A model generated the notes under the pieces. The model was not told the DNA's origin and searched no databases. It saw only the letters and a list, made by a program, of their open reading frames with translations. The position numbers and the translations under genes are program-made. From positions 3,234 through 67,233 of the forward strand of contig CAVPTA010000012.1 of NCBI GenBank assembly GCA_963708645.1: a stretch of DNA of 64,000 bases, read 5' to 3'. Below are positions 62,935 through 64,000 of this stretch, in pieces (the stretch's first letter is position 1; every line of letters begins with the position of its first letter). This stretch comes from RYN-133 sp963708645 (GTDB lineage Bacteria > Actinomycetota > Actinomycetes > Mycobacteriales > Jatrophihabitantaceae).

Positions 62935-63534
62935 ATGCCGAATGCCGAGAAGAGCTCCGCGGTCGCCGAGATCACGCAGAACTTCACCGACTCCTCCGCT
63001 GCAGTCATCACCGAGTACCGCGGGCTGTCGGTCAAGCAGATCACCGACCTGCGCCGTGCACTGGGCCGCGACACGACCTACGCGGTCGTCAAGAACACCC
63101 TGACCAAGCGCGCCGCGGCCGAGGCGGGCGTCCCGCTCGACGACAGCCTGCTCACCGGCCCGACGGCGATCGCCTTCGTCAAGGGCGACCCGGTCGAGGC
63201 GGCCAAGGGTCTGCGCGATTTCGCGAAGACCACCCCGCTGCTCGTGATCAAGGGCGGGATCCTCGATGGCAAGGCACTGTCTGCCGACGAGGTCAACAAG
63301 ATCGCCGACCTCGATTCCCGTGAGGTCCTGCTCGCCAAGCTGGCCGGTGCGCTCAAGGCGCTCCCGACCCGCGCTGCCGGGCTGTTCCAGGCGCCGCTGT
63401 CGCAGATGGCCCGCCTGGCCAAGGCCCTCGAGGAGAAGAAGCCGGCCGAGCAAGCACCGGCCGACGCGCCCGCAGCTGTCGCTGTGGATGCCGACGAACC
63501 AGCACAAGAGACTCCCGCCGAGCCGGCGGAGTAA
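62935..63534 (+). CDS. rplJ: 50S ribosomal protein L10
   Basis: 199 residues. EITQNFTDSSAAVITEYRGLSVKQITDLRRALG at the start and AGLFQAPLSQMARLAKALEEKKP near the C-terminal L12-binding helix are diagnostic. An Ala/Pro/Glu-rich tail is usual in actinobacteria. It anchors L7/L12 dimers to the ribosome. Confidence 0.97.
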   Translation: MPNAEKSSAVAEITQNFTDSSAAVITEYRGLSVKQITDLRRALGRDTTYAVVKNTLTKRAAAEAGVPLDDSLLTGPTAIAFVKGDPVEAAKGLRDFAKTTPLLVIKGGILDGKALSADEVNKIADLDSREVLLAKLAGALKALPTRAAGLFQAPLSQMARLAKALEEKKPAEQAPADAPAAVAVDADEPAQETPAEPAE

Positions 63535-63580
63535 GTAACCGAAAGCCGGCTCACCCGGCGAACAAGAAAGGACGCCACTC

Positions 63581-63970
63581 ATGGCGAAGCTCAGCACCGA
63601 CGAGCTGCTCGACGCTTTCAAGGAGATGACCCTCCTGGAGCTCAGCGAGTTCGTGAAGCAGTTCGAGGACACCTTCGACGTCACCGCGGCTGCCCCGGTA
63701 GCCGTCGCCGCGGCCGGCCCGGCCGGTCCGGGTGCCGCCGCCGAGGCTCCCGAGGAGAAGGACGAGTTCGACGTCATCCTCGAGGCTGCCGGCGACAAGA
63801 AGATCCAGGTCATCAAGGAGGTGCGCACGCTCACGAGCCTCGGTCTGAAGGAGGCCAAGGACCTCGTCGACGGCGCGCCGAAGCCGCTCCTGGAGAAGGT
63901 CAACAAGGAAGCTGCCGAGAAGGCCAAGGAGGCCCTCGAGGCCGCCGGCGCCACCGTCAGCGTCAAGTAA
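63581..63970 (+). CDS. rplL: 50S ribosomal protein L7/L12
   Basis: 129 residues. The N-terminal dimerisation domain (LSTDELLDAFKEMTLLELSEFVKQFEDTF), Ala/Pro/Gly hinge and C-terminal factor-binding domain (KKIQVIKEVRTLTSLGLKEAKDLVDGAPK) are all intact. It lies 46 bases after rplJ with its own ribosome binding site. Confidence 0.97.
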   Translation: MAKLSTDELLDAFKEMTLLELSEFVKQFEDTFDVTAAAPVAVAAAGPAGPGAAAEAPEEKDEFDVILEAAGDKKIQVIKEVRTLTSLGLKEAKDLVDGAPKPLLEKVNKEAAEKAKEALEAAGATVSVK

Positions 63971-64000
63971 CACCCAGCAACACAGCACGTCCCGAACGGG

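Overview
The window is a high-GC actinobacterial chromosome segment. The best markers are the ribosomal block at the right (tRNA-Thr, tRNA-Met, rpmG, a HadA/HadB-like dehydratase pair, tRNA-Trp, secE, nusG, rplK, rplA ... rplJ, rplL), which has the same gene order as Mycobacterium, and a mycobacterial Sdh1-type sdhCAB operon. Codon use and gene content suggest a Frankiales/Jatrophihabitans-like lineage, but this is inference only.

Layout. 1-3070: the end of a visibly AT-richer surface-polysaccharide locus (methyltransferase, O-antigen-ligase-like membrane protein, TylF-type methyltransferase), all on the minus strand. 3240-9583: rarD, two tandem secreted proteins built of carboxypeptidase-regulatory-like repeats, and a DUF3467 protein. 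9666-18186: housekeeping genes (korAB, cysteine dioxygenase plus rhodanese, carbonic anhydrase, htpX) interrupted by two DUF559/AbiEi-like nuclease-fold genes, each bracketed by its own family of hairpin repeats. 18193-26059: yajQ, tRNA-Tyr, nitronate monooxygenase, a beta-lactamase-fold protein, a polar amino acid ABC transporter, a regulator divergent from an aldo/keto reductase, and a LysE exporter. 26056-43372: a LacI regulator and a divergent run of 14 genes (livKHMGF, dehydrogenases, an M24-fold protein, a VOC protein, a fused E1, an E2, an aldo/keto reductase, a Rieske-thiamine diphosphate fusion enzyme and a flavodoxin-like reductase). Three copies of one LacI-type operator lie in its control region. 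44036-47582: sdhCAB. 47788-54334: the translation and secretion block. 54404-62692: six genes between rplA and rplJ, namely a HopA1-like protein, an intracellular subtilisin, a sigma factor, a small carboxypeptidase-regulatory-domain protein, a TPR-CHAT caspase-like protein and a large secreted protein. 62700-63970: an L10 leader, rplJ and rplL.

How the genes work together. The LacI block looks like one catabolic operon that imports and oxidises an unidentified carboxylic or amino-acid substrate. Its two thiamine-dependent steps are an E1/E2 2-oxoacid dehydrogenase without its own E3 and a Rieske-fused pyruvate-oxidase-like enzyme. The subtilisin-sigma-small protein-CHAT run is overlapped or tightly spaced and looks like a single transcriptional unit linking two proteases to a dedicated sigma factor.

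Quality warning. At least fifteen conserved genes, including sdhA, sdhC and htpX, change frame one or more times although the protein continues intact in the next frame. Most events read as one extra base. They are best explained as sequence error, so these genes are annotated at full length with the breaks noted.
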